A stretch of DNA of 6,016 nucleotides. It comes from Eubacterium sp. (GTDB lineage: Bacteria; Bacillota; Clostridia; Lachnospirales; Lachnospiraceae). The DNA lies in assembly GCA_003486385.1 (NCBI GenBank), contig DNFT01000089.1, positions 1-6,016 of the forward strand. Reading direction: 5' to 3'. The translations under genes were made by a program, and so were the position numbers. Shown here one piece after another: positions 1 through 5,803 of this stretch. The notes under the pieces are model-generated. The model worked only from the letters and a program-made list of their open reading frames with translations, searched no databases and was not told where the DNA came from. Position 1 is the stretch's first letter, and the number at the start of each line of letters is the position of its first letter.

Positions 1-24
1 TTATGCATATCACGACTTTTGGGA

Positions 25-174
25 GAAGCTTAGATGTTCTTAGAACTCTGCTAAGTCCCCAACCAAAAGCAGCACGGATGCTGCTTTAGAGTCAATGCAT
101 ACAAGGATGTATGCTTTGCCTCGGTGGCGGACGTATAAAACACCTTAATCAGAGTTCTTAGAACATCTTGCTTC
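25..174 (+). ncRNA. Candidate structured RNA, two NGGA-loop hairpins inside a closing stem
   Basis: Hairpin 1 has a 9-bp stem (66-74 with 79-87) and loop CGGA. Hairpin 2 (89-122) has a perfect 7-bp upper stem (97-103 with 108-114), loop AGGA, and a lower stem with two mismatches. Arms 25-50 and 150-174 are near-perfect inverted repeats that could close the fold. Compared with the right copy, pairs 66/87, 69/84, 71/82 and 91/120 change on both sides while pairing is kept, whereas the loops do not change. Positions 99-110 (ATACAAGGATGT) match the RUACARGGAUGU consensus of CsrA ligands exactly, and hairpin 1 carries ACGGA. The layout recalls CsrB/RsmZ decoys and the TwoAYGGAY RNA motif, though loop 2 is AAGGAU rather than AYGGAY. 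No promoter is visible on this strand inside the window, so transcription is inferred. A folded DNA element is the main alternative. Confidence 0.45.
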
Positions 175-248
175 GCACAACGGAGCTGATATGTATAAAC
201 ATTATACGTTATACACTCATAGATTAAATAGGCATGTTTTGGCACCCG
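25..248 (+). repeat. Left copy of ~214-nt dispersed structured repeat
   Basis: Positions 35-248 align with the reverse complement of 5804-6016 with only one 1-nt length difference. Exact blocks are 35-50, 73-80, 93-114, 121-134 and 150-175, followed by an AT-rich tail to 248 with scattered changes. The element holds two inverted arms (25-50 and 150-174), two hairpins (66-87 and 89-122), an invariant block TCGGTGGCGGACGT, and a tail with GTATAA (193-198) facing TTATAC (209-214). It ends 22 nt from the stop codon of the membrane-protein gene and is called sense on the plus strand, so it converges on that operon. Conservation continues past the inverted arms on one side, so the arms are not the element's ends. 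The family identity is unknown to me. Confidence 0.93.
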
Positions 249-270
249 CAGCCTTATAGATAATTAAAAG

Positions 271-1545
271 CTATCCCAGCACGAAGTACGTCACAAGCCA
301 CTGCCCGTTAACCTTTTTGAAGAGCCACTGACAGACGAACTCCTCATCCTCCGTAGTCTTTGAATCCGCCTTGCGGATATTTATTGTGCTTCTGCATGAA
401 AAATAGCTCTCATTATAGTACATAAACTCGTCATAGCTCTCCTCTAATATCTCCACAGTCTCAGGAACCCATGCCCATGCAAGAGTCGACTGGGCATTGT
501 ACAGAAGCCTTTCTGCCTCCGAGCCATCCTCCATCATAACCGCAACCGAATCCACCGATGCCTTGCGGTAGATGTGGTACACATATGTTTCACAGAAGCT
601 CTGCACCATATCCTGCACACCTGCGATAAACTCAGGTGAAGCCGTTGTCTCATAGTCCTTCAAACCATTTCCGGCGTCAGCGTAATCTGCTGTGACATCA
701 TTTCCCTGCGCGTCAATCACACTGACCTGCGGCTCCTGCACCAGCTCCCCGGCATAGTACACCTTGTAGTTGAAGCTGACCCCGGTAAGCTCATACGCCA
801 TATCGCTGACAGCATTGTCTATCACGCCGCCTGTAATATATTCTCTCTCATCCAGCTTAATGCCGTTGATGTATACATCCATGTCATCCATGACTCTCAC
901 ATACACTTCATGGTAATCATAGATATTTTCCGATATGGCAATGTCCTTAATCTCCCACTTATTAAAGCCGAAGGAATCCTTCTCGCCTGCCGCCTTTAAA
1001 GAAACGATTGCGAGCAGCTCGCCTTCATCCGTATCGGCTGCCTCACTATCGAATGCCATGACATTATATACAGGACGCGCGTCGTTGTACAGCTCATCAT
1101 TCTTAATATATCTGACATTCTTATTCTGCAGATATCCCTTATAGAAATCCTTGTACTGCTCTATAGTCTCGAATCTGCTGGAAATATCAAGCTGCTGGGT
1201 ATCTATTACATCGCCTATTTTGTCTGCGGTGAACAGCTCCATATTTTCCTGCATTGCAAGCTCCGGTGCTCCTGCAGCCTTCGCCGCATCATAATCCCTC
1301 TGGTAATTAGAAAGATTTTTCCATAATACTACGCACAACACAACCGTCAAAACCGCCCATAATGCGGTGTATGTCCCAAGGAAATATCTAAACGATGAAT
1401 TTTTCCCATGTCTCTTTTTCCTTTTTCCCGCTATGACCGCATTATGTCTGCTGCTTTTACCTGACACCGAACTGCTCCTGCGCCTTCTTACAGGTGCTTT
1501 TTCTTCATTTCTTACCGGCTTATCATTCTTATTGCTTCTGTCCAT
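271..1545 (-). CDS. Single-pass membrane protein of unknown function
   Basis: I do not recognise a named family. The 424-aa product begins with a long basic, Ser/Arg/Lys-rich cytoplasmic tail (about 1-52). One transmembrane helix follows (about 54-76, from YFLGTYTALW to VVLW). The rest is a large acidic, Tyr-rich region predicted to lie outside the cell. Within it, residues 120-220 look like an alpha+beta unit. Residues 212-236 contain VYVRVMDDMDVYINGIKL, which resembles the 'NG' beta-strand pattern of small extracellular beta domains. The end, WLFKKVNGQWLVTYFVL (407-423), has the look of the last strands of an NTF2-like fold. This layout recalls TcaA/YvbJ-type envelope sensors, but that is inference. 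ATG at 1545 follows AAGGG by 8 nt. The gene is last in the operon, 15 nt after the glycosidase gene, with no convincing terminator before the repeat. Confidence 0.9.
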   Translation of the reverse strand: MDRSNKNDKPVRNEEKAPVRRRRSSSVSGKSSRHNAVIAGKRKKRHGKNSSFRYFLGTYTALWAVLTVVLCVVLWKNLSNYQRDYDAAKAAGAPELAMQENMELFTADKIGDVIDTQQLDISSRFETIEQYKDFYKGYLQNKNVRYIKNDELYNDARPVYNVMAFDSEAADTDEGELLAIVSLKAAGEKDSFGFNKWEIKDIAISENIYDYHEVYVRVMDDMDVYINGIKLDEREYITGGVIDNAVSDMAYELTGVSFNYKVYYAGELVQEPQVSVIDAQGNDVTADYADAGNGLKDYETTASPEFIAGVQDMVQSFCETYVYHIYRKASVDSVAVMMEDGSEAERLLYNAQSTLAWAWVPETVEILEESYDEFMYYNESYFSCRSTINIRKADSKTTEDEEFVCQWLFKKVNGQWLVTYFVLG

Positions 1546-1560
1546 TCCTGCACCCTTCCC

Positions 1561-2583
1561 TTACCTGATTACAATAGCTGTCGGTATCCCGCGCGCACCG
1601 TATATCGATGAAATCTTATTGTATATCTCACCGCCGTAGTAAAATACAGTCGAACCGCCGCCGTCAAGGTTAGCCGCATTCACCGCATTGAAATCCAGAA
1701 ATACGTTTATAAGGTCATTCAATGTCGCCCCGAGACTGTGTGTCTGCCTGCCGTCTATTATGAGCAGAAGCACCGCTCCGTCCTCCCTCTGGCCTATGGC
1801 AGTTCTGGGGTTCACACCGCCGCCTGTTCCGGTAACATTCGCCGGCACACCATTCACAATCAGGAGCGGTCCCCATGACACGGCATCCCTCACACCTGAG
1901 TCTAACGCCTGCTGTCCTGTCATATTTCCTATGATAAATATATCGTTCTCATCAAATCCTATAATCTCGTAGGAGGTATTCAAATCACCGTACTTTAACT
2001 CTCCCTCCGAGATAACTATTCCCAGCGGAGTTCCGCCGTTCCCGACTCCTCCTATATCCTCGAAGCCGCCTGCGTTTGAAGCCGCTGTAGCGCCGTATCT
2101 CTCACATATCTCCGGGACACTAAGCCCCGCCGAACCATCATACTTATCCGAGGATGTTCCGACAAACACGCGCGATGGGTCATTAATCACTATCATGGTT
2201 CCGGCATAGGTAGCGCCCTTTACCGGATGAAACTCCAAGCCATCCGCATATACGACTCCATCCTCTTTATCCTCATCGCTGATTGTGAAATCCTTCCTGT
2301 CCCCTGCTGCATCCCTGTCAATCTTAATTAACGATGTATCCACCGCCTCATCAAGGTACTTTACCTTGTTTCCCTCCTCAATCGCCGCTATTTCTGCCTT
2401 AGAGCAGTATATATTGGCCAAAAAACCTGCCATGCTCGTCTCACGCACGGACAGCACAAAAAGATTCTTTGCCTGTTCCGATGGGCCCTTTGTAACTACC
2501 CACATAACACAGTACAAGCAAAGCACCAGCATAAGAAGTGTAACTCCTATAAAACCTAATATTCTGAGAATAATCTTTTTCAT
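1561..2583 (-). CDS. Membrane-anchored phosphodiester glycosidase family protein (NAGPA domain)
   Basis: The 340-aa product has an N-terminal hydrophobic helix (about 7-31) acting as signal anchor, then a linker, then a NAGPA-type domain (about 110-340). Hallmarks seen are NAGGF (170-174), VNPRTAIGQ (258-266), LLIIDGRQ (273-280) and NLDGGGSTVF (305-314). The family includes the mammalian 'uncovering enzyme', which removes GlcNAc from a phosphodiester. Bacterial members are often labelled exopolysaccharide biosynthesis proteins and are thought to act on glycan phosphodiesters at the cell surface. The exact substrate cannot be told here. Its ATG overlaps the tadA stop as ATGA, with AAGGA just upstream inside the tadA tail, so translation is probably coupled. 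Its membrane topology matches the next gene, which suggests both work at the envelope. Confidence 0.9.
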   Translation of the reverse strand: MKKIILRILGFIGVTLLMLVLCLYCVMWVVTKGPSEQAKNLFVLSVRETSMAGFLANIYCSKAEIAAIEEGNKVKYLDEAVDTSLIKIDRDAAGDRKDFTISDEDKEDGVVYADGLEFHPVKGATYAGTMIVINDPSRVFVGTSSDKYDGSAGLSVPEICERYGATAASNAGGFEDIGGVGNGGTPLGIVISEGELKYGDLNTSYEIIGFDENDIFIIGNMTGQQALDSGVRDAVSWGPLLIVNGVPANVTGTGGGVNPRTAIGQREDGAVLLLIIDGRQTHSLGATLNDLINVFLDFNAVNAANLDGGGSTVFYYGGEIYNKISSIYGARGIPTAIVIR

Positions 2584-3125
2584 ATCTGTTTTTCCTTCTC
2601 TTTCTCCTCACTGTCAATCTGCTTTTCTTTTGCCTTTTCAAGCCTGAGCTGCTTAAAAAATGCCTGCATCATATCACGGCATTCCTCCATGAGAACCCCC
2701 TTTGTTATATCGACGCGATGGTTGAAGCCCTCCATCTGAAGAATATTTATGACCGACCCCGCACAGCCCGCCTTGGCATTCATTGTTCCTATCACAACCC
2801 GCGGAATACGTGCCTGAACGATTGCCCCTGAACACATCTGGCATGGCTCTAACGTGACATACATGGTACAGTCCTCGAGCCTCCAGTCGCCAATCACCCT
2901 GCTTGCCTTTTTTATAGCGGCAATCTCAGCGTGCGCAAGCGTACTCTTATCAGTGTTTCTCCTGTTATAGCCGCGGGCTATTATTTTTCCATCGCAGACA
3001 ATAACACAGCCTATCGGCACCTCTTTAAGCTTAGCTGCCTTTTTCGCCTGGCGTATCGCCTCTTTCATATATCTTATATCATCCGGATTATTATTTTCCA
3101 ATTCTTGCATAGATTGCATGGTCAT
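2580..3125 (-). CDS. tadA: tRNA adenosine(34) deaminase TadA
   Basis: TadA converts adenosine to inosine at the wobble position of tRNA-Arg(ACG), letting one tRNA read several Arg codons. It acts as a cytoplasmic homodimer with one zinc per active site. The zinc and catalytic motifs are intact: HAE at residues 65-67 (zinc His, catalytic Glu) and PCQMC at 94-98 (two zinc Cys). Typical TadA text is also present, including EVPIGCVIV, NILQMEGFNH and the C-terminal FFKQLR helix. The 181 aa are slightly longer than many homologues because of a Lys/Glu-rich tail (about 162-181), whose codons also hold the next gene's ribosome site. Start choice is open: ATG 3125 sits close to AAGGTGG, while ATG 3119 and ATG 3110 are in frame. 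The 5' end overlaps the acetyltransferase gene by 35 nt. Confidence 0.97.
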   Translation of the reverse strand: MTMQSMQELENNNPDDIRYMKEAIRQAKKAAKLKEVPIGCVIVCDGKIIARGYNRRNTDKSTLAHAEIAAIKKASRVIGDWRLEDCTMYVTLEPCQMCSGAIVQARIPRVVIGTMNAKAGCAGSVINILQMEGFNHRVDITKGVLMEECRDMMQAFFKQLRLEKAKEKQIDSEEKEKEKQI

Positions 3126-3636
3126 GCCACCTTCCCTTTAACATTGCATAATCACGCGCAATTCCTTCATACTCAAAACCGCACTTTTCAAGCACCCTTA
3201 TCGATGCTGTATTATCAGGCTGCACATACGCCACAATTCTGTGAAGCTCCTCATCCGTGATTGCCTCATCCGTCAGTCTTTTCACTGCCTGAGTGGCATA
3301 GCCTTTTCCCGTGTATTCGGGCAGAAGCTTATATCCTATCGTTGCCGACATGAAGCTCCCCCTGACAATGTTTCTGATTGCCGCAGTGCCTATTATGCGC
3401 CAAGGATTCCCTTTTTCATATATATAGTATCTTGCGCTTCTTCCCGCGATATAACTCTTCTCTTCATATTCAAGCAATCTTTTATGATAATCTTTAGTGT
3501 AAAATCCATCTATCCGGTCCGGCTCCATTGCGCCAAAATAGGAATCTCCCTCTATATAGAATTCCAGAACATCCCTGCTGTATTTCTCATCTAATATTTT
3601 TAAAACCAGATTCTCTGTCTCATACTGAAAAAGCAT
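3091..3636 (-). CDS. GNAT family N-acetyltransferase (RimJ/RimL-like)
   Basis: The product is 181 aa when started at ATG 3636. It shows the GNAT acetyl-CoA motif A as LLPEYTGKGYATQAV (about 104-118, with the Q/RxxGxG-type loop YTGKGYA). It also shows the downstream NTASIRVLEKCGFEYEG segment (about 142-158), typical of RimJ/RimL-like ribosomal-protein or small-molecule acetyltransferases. The acceptor substrate is not predictable. The start is moved 18 nt inward from an upstream ATG at 3654. GGGAGG lies 6 nt before ATG 3636, while the upstream ATG abuts the -10 box and would precede the transcription start. This is the first gene of the four-gene operon, and its 3' end overlaps tadA. Confidence 0.92.
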   Translation of the reverse strand: MLFQYETENLVLKILDEKYSRDVLEFYIEGDSYFGAMEPDRIDGFYTKDYHKRLLEYEEKSYIAGRSARYYIYEKGNPWRIIGTAAIRNIVRGSFMSATIGYKLLPEYTGKGYATQAVKRLTDEAITDEELHRIVAYVQPDNTASIRVLEKCGFEYEGIARDYAMLKGRWHDHAIYARIGK

Positions 3637-3654
3637 AGTGAGCCTCCCATGCAT

Positions 3655-3683
3655 ATTATAAACAATACGCTCCCTTTGCGCAA
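3655..3683 (-). promoter_or_regulatory. Vegetative promoter of the GNAT-tadA operon
   Basis: On the minus strand, TTGCGC (3683-3678) is separated by exactly 17 nt from a perfect TATAAT (3660-3655). Transcription would begin near 3648, just upstream of the GGGAGG ribosome site that serves ATG 3636. The promoter sits between the upstream terminator and the first gene, where an operon promoter is expected. Confidence 0.8.
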
Positions 3684-3731
3684 CTTCTGTTTTACCACTA
3701 CCACTAACCCTGACGTGACATGTGCTCCCAC

Positions 3732-3764
3732 AAAAAAAGGATGAGCCTTATAATCTGCTCATCC
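3732..3764 (-). terminator. Rho-independent terminator of the blaI-type transcript
   Basis: Reading the minus strand, GGATGAGC (3764-3757) and GCTCATCC (3746-3739) form a perfect 8-bp stem around a 10-nt loop, followed at once by seven T residues (3738-3732). The plus strand has no T-run after the stem, so it works in one direction. It closes the upstream unit and insulates the next promoter. Confidence 0.88.
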
Positions 3765-3988
3765 AGGATATCTAAAACATATTCCGATATGTACCTTAAC
3801 CTCAAGTAAATTAAATCAGTGTTATCCATGCCAATTAAAATCATGCTTTTATGGGGCTGCTGCCTGATCACAGCACCCCCGCCTCACCTTGTACCAGTCA
3901 TTAAAAATGACAACATCCATGCCATCGGTATTATTCATTATATTGTCATATACCTTAACAAGATATTACTAACCAAACAATGCTGTAA
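3765..3988 (-). other. Intergenic stretch / long 3' untranslated region, no gene seen
   Basis: About 224 nt separate the regulator's stop codon from its terminator. The only distinct structure is a hairpin at 3853-3879: GGGG then a bulged C, then TGCTG pairing with CAGCA and CCCC around an 8-nt loop. It lacks a T-run in either direction, so it is not a classical terminator. Two very short minus-strand reading frames (3849-3938 and 3704-3829) lack ribosome sites, and the second runs through the terminator. The full gene-free gap, 3637-3988, also holds the terminator and the promoter listed separately. Confidence 0.6.
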
Positions 3989-4375
3989 TTATGCGTTCTT
4001 AATAAGCTCTCTGATCTTATCTGCCTCTTCCTTGGAAATCTTTCTGTCCTCAAGATATGAAGCAAGATATGCTGATGGCTTGCCGTCAAACCAGAAGTCT
4101 GTATCGTCCTGGATAACCTTGCGTCTGTAATCCTCCTCTGTGCGAAGTGCCTTCGCAAAAGACATCTTTCCAATACGGTATGTCTCTACAAACTTCTTAT
4201 CCTTAAGCTTGGAAAGGAATGTTACAACTGTGGTTCTGGCATAATTCTTGCCATACTCCTCATTAAGCTTAACTATCAAAGTCTGTACAGGGATATCACC
4301 TTCATAAGCCCAAATCTGTCTCATTATTAAAGTTTCGCATACGCTTAACTCTGTAAATACTGTTCTTTTACTCAT
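3989..4375 (-). CDS. BlaI/MecI/CopY family transcriptional repressor
   Basis: The 128-aa size and layout fit the family. A winged helix-turn-helix covers about residues 5-75: ELSVCETLIMRQIW, then IPVQTLIVKLNEEYGKNYARTTVVTFLSKLKDKKFVE, with the recognition helix near 47-58 and the wing at TYRIGKMSFAKAL. The C-terminal helices (about 80-128) should form the dimer interface. Such repressors control beta-lactamase, methicillin-resistance or copper genes. In Clostridia many are orphans with unknown targets. No BlaR1/MecR1-type sensor protease gene adjoins it here, and a terminator follows. GGAGG lies 6 nt before the ATG and a strong promoter is upstream. Autoregulation is likely by family habit but not shown. 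I give no gene symbol because the target is unknown. Confidence 0.93.
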   Translation of the reverse strand: MSKRTVFTELSVCETLIMRQIWAYEGDIPVQTLIVKLNEEYGKNYARTTVVTFLSKLKDKKFVETYRIGKMSFAKALRTEEDYRRKVIQDDTDFWFDGKPSAYLASYLEDRKISKEEADKIRELIKNA

Positions 4376-4416
4376 GTGTATCCTCCAAACTTATTTCTTA
4401 TTTTACCGATATGAGT

Positions 4417-4445
4417 ATTATACTAACAACATTCAATCTTTGCAA
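4417..4445 (-). promoter_or_regulatory. Promoter of the BlaI-type gene with palindrome over the -10
   Basis: On the minus strand, TTGCAA (4445-4440) precedes a perfect TATAAT (4422-4417) with a 17-nt spacer. The -10 is embedded in the 11-bp near-palindrome AGTATTATACT (plus strand, 4415-4425 region), which could serve as an operator for the repressor itself. The leader to the ATG is about 35 nt and carries GGAGG. Confidence 0.75.
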
Positions 4446-4483
4446 CATATATTTTCGTCACTTTTACTGATTTTTCGATATAT

Positions 4484-4523
4484 ATTACATATAATTTGCT
4501 TTTATGGATACCAGTTTATGTAA
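4484..4523. promoter_or_regulatory. Possible BlaI-type operator half-sites
   Basis: ATTACATATAAT (4484-4495) keeps one complete half of the TTACATATGTAA-like dyad known from bla/mec operators, with a degenerate second half. A perfectly inverted TATGTAA lies at 4517-4523. The region is very AT-rich, so chance matches are easy. It lies upstream of the -35 box, between the two genes. Assignment as an operator is inference. Confidence 0.3.
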
Positions 4524-4554
4524 AAATTCGTGAGCTTATTGTGACCCTCCTTTT

Positions 4555-5685
4555 TCAGCTGTACTGATATTCCTTATACCAATAACCAAAATGATTCATG
4601 CACACATCGCTTCTCATACTGAACTTAAACTTCTCGAATCCAAACATATTCGCAGTGATTTTTTCTCTTCTGTTATAAATGCCCGGAACCCCTATAACCA
4701 GCGTGTTTCCGTCCTTTTTCCCCAGCAGGAGATGATGAAAATTGAAATATCCATGGTTTACAAAGCTGTTGTTTATAAGGCTGTTATCCTTAGTATCTAT
4801 CTTCGGAAGTTCATCAAGACCTATGTCAACACAGTCATAAATATCATCCTCCGAGAAAGCAAGTACCGGCTCTTTTCCATCAAAAAGCATATCTAATTTT
4901 GAATGCTTTCCGGGATATTCCGTCTCCTCCGATGCATGCAATTCCTGTTCATTCTTTACCGTTTCTTTACCTGCAGTTTCTTCATTTGTCATTGCGCTGT
5001 CCATTTCAGGAGCATTTTCTGACCGTGTTATCCTCTCTCCATCTGATATATACACCATTTTTATCGGCTTTTCCCACACCGGAGGTTCAATGGTGGCAGC
5101 GACACCTCTGCTTTCCGGTTCCTTTCCGACACTTACATTGGCTGCATTATCCTCACCGGTCTGCTTTCCGGTTACGGCTTTGACAGCAGCTTCTCCTACC
5201 TTCTGTTCCCCTGTCTCACGCTCATTTACTGCGCGCTCTTTCTCTGCGCGCTCTTTCTCTGCGCGCTCCGCTTCCCTTGCAGACAGCGCCGCCTTATATG
5301 CCTCCATGCCCATGACGCTCTTAGTGTCAAACGGCATGTCATCCCACTGGCTGGCAAACATCCTCTCACCCGGCTTACCGCCAATGTACAGCCCACATAT
5401 ATCGTCAAACGGTATCTCTATATCCGCCAGCGGCTCTGCGGCAAAGAACTGCCCCATTCCGCTCTTTATAACCATATCACCCATACATATTCCGACTATA
5501 TTGCCATCACGCCTCACAAAAAAATATACCTTGTAATTCTCCTCCTGTGAGTACGCCCCCTTAAGGTTAATCCACAGCTTCACAGTCTCCCCTCTGCACT
5601 CAGTCTTGGCAAATCCTACATTCTTATTCTTAATTCCGTTGTCATACGCATACATGTAGGAAATAAATCGTCTGTATTCTGACAA
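4555..5685 (-). CDS. Lachnospiraceae conserved protein, DUF6128 type, function unknown
   Basis: I recognise the pattern of a family found across Lachnospiraceae and know no function for it. Numbered from the TTG start (376 aa), the conserved N-terminal part (about 1-125) opens SEYRRFISYMYAY and includes a beta-rich stretch with RRDGNIVGICMG. A charged linker (about 126-255) contains EKERA repeats, possibly coiled coil. The conserved C-terminal part (about 270-376) includes NNSFVNHGYFNFHHLLLG, VIGVPGIYNRREK and FGYWYKEY. No signal peptide or transmembrane helix is visible. A longer GTG-started frame reaches 5742. I prefer TTG 5685 because family members, as I recall them, begin at SEYRRF and a GGGGAGGAG ribosome site ends 10 nt upstream. 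It is probably its own transcription unit, with no clear terminator before the BlaI-type gene. Confidence 0.85.
   Translation of the reverse strand: MSEYRRFISYMYAYDNGIKNKNVGFAKTECRGETVKLWINLKGAYSQEENYKVYFFVRRDGNIVGICMGDMVIKSGMGQFFAAEPLADIEIPFDDICGLYIGGKPGERMFASQWDDMPFDTKSVMGMEAYKAALSAREAERAEKERAEKERAVNERETGEQKVGEAAVKAVTGKQTGEDNAANVSVGKEPESRGVAATIEPPVWEKPIKMVYISDGERITRSENAPEMDSAMTNEETAGKETVKNEQELHASEETEYPGKHSKLDMLFDGKEPVLAFSEDDIYDCVDIGLDELPKIDTKDNSLINNSFVNHGYFNFHHLLLGKKDGNTLVIGVPGIYNRREKITANMFGFEKFKFSMRSDVCMNHFGYWYKEYQYS
5231..5275 (-). repeat. 15-bp in-frame tandem repeat
   Basis: The plus-strand unit GCGCGCTCTTTCTCT occurs at 5231-5245 and 5246-5260, and a diverged third unit follows at 5261-5275. 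On the coding strand it encodes the repeated EKERA/AERAEKERA stretch of the DUF6128-type linker. The unit length is a multiple of three, so slippage would lengthen or shorten the linker without a frameshift. Confidence 0.85.
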
Positions 5686-5803
5686 AAAAATCACTCTCCT
5701 CCCCTTTTGCTGAGGCGTGCAGGCGCATACACCCCTGAACACCCTCGCATTTTATAATATGCGCAGCAGACGAAAAATATGAATGATTTTTTATAGTATG
5801 ATT
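5686..5803 (-). promoter_or_regulatory. Leader of the DUF6128-type gene with ribosome site
   Basis: The minus-strand ribosome site GGGGAGGAG occupies 5704-5696 and supports TTG 5685 with a 10-nt spacer. GTG 5694 is only 1 nt away, which is too close. AT-rich -10-like hexamers occur (TATTAT/TATAAA around 5760-5750 and TACTAT near 5796), but none has a convincing -35 at 17 nt. The promoter may instead lie inside the adjacent repeat. Confidence 0.5.

Noticed and set aside
66..87. Hairpin as a transcription terminator for the membrane-protein operon
   Set aside because: On minus it is followed by only four T residues, and the equivalent stem in the right copy has no T-run, so this role is not conserved.
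25..174. MITE or small transposon bounded by the inverted arms
   Set aside because: Conservation continues about 75 nt beyond one arm, no target duplication is seen at the arms, and no transposase is nearby.
51..245. 64-aa minus-strand reading frame in the left repeat
   Set aside because: It lies wholly inside the structured repeat. The equivalent frame in the right copy stops after three codons, so the protein is not conserved.
225..252. Flagellar sigma factor-like promoter (TAAA, 16 nt, CCCG) in the repeat tail
   Set aside because: The -10 half matches only the CCG core, and one copy reads CCCGCA. The match is too weak, though the spacing is kept in both copies.
3091..3125. Frameshift or misassembly explaining the GNAT/tadA overlap
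   Set aside because: Both proteins keep normal family ends, and tadA has later in-frame ATGs. A short overlap is ordinary in operons.
3704..3829. 41-aa minus-strand reading frame
   Set aside because: No ribosome site, and it runs straight through the clear intrinsic terminator.
3849..3938. 29-aa minus-strand reading frame after the BlaI-type gene
   Set aside because: The nearest AAGG is about 14 nt from the ATG, there is no recognisable product, and it covers the GC-rich hairpin.
5090..5536. 148-aa plus-strand frame rich in Ser, Pro and Ala
   Set aside because: It is the complement of the charged, repeat-bearing part of the DUF6128-type gene, which has conserved motifs and a ribosome site on the other strand.
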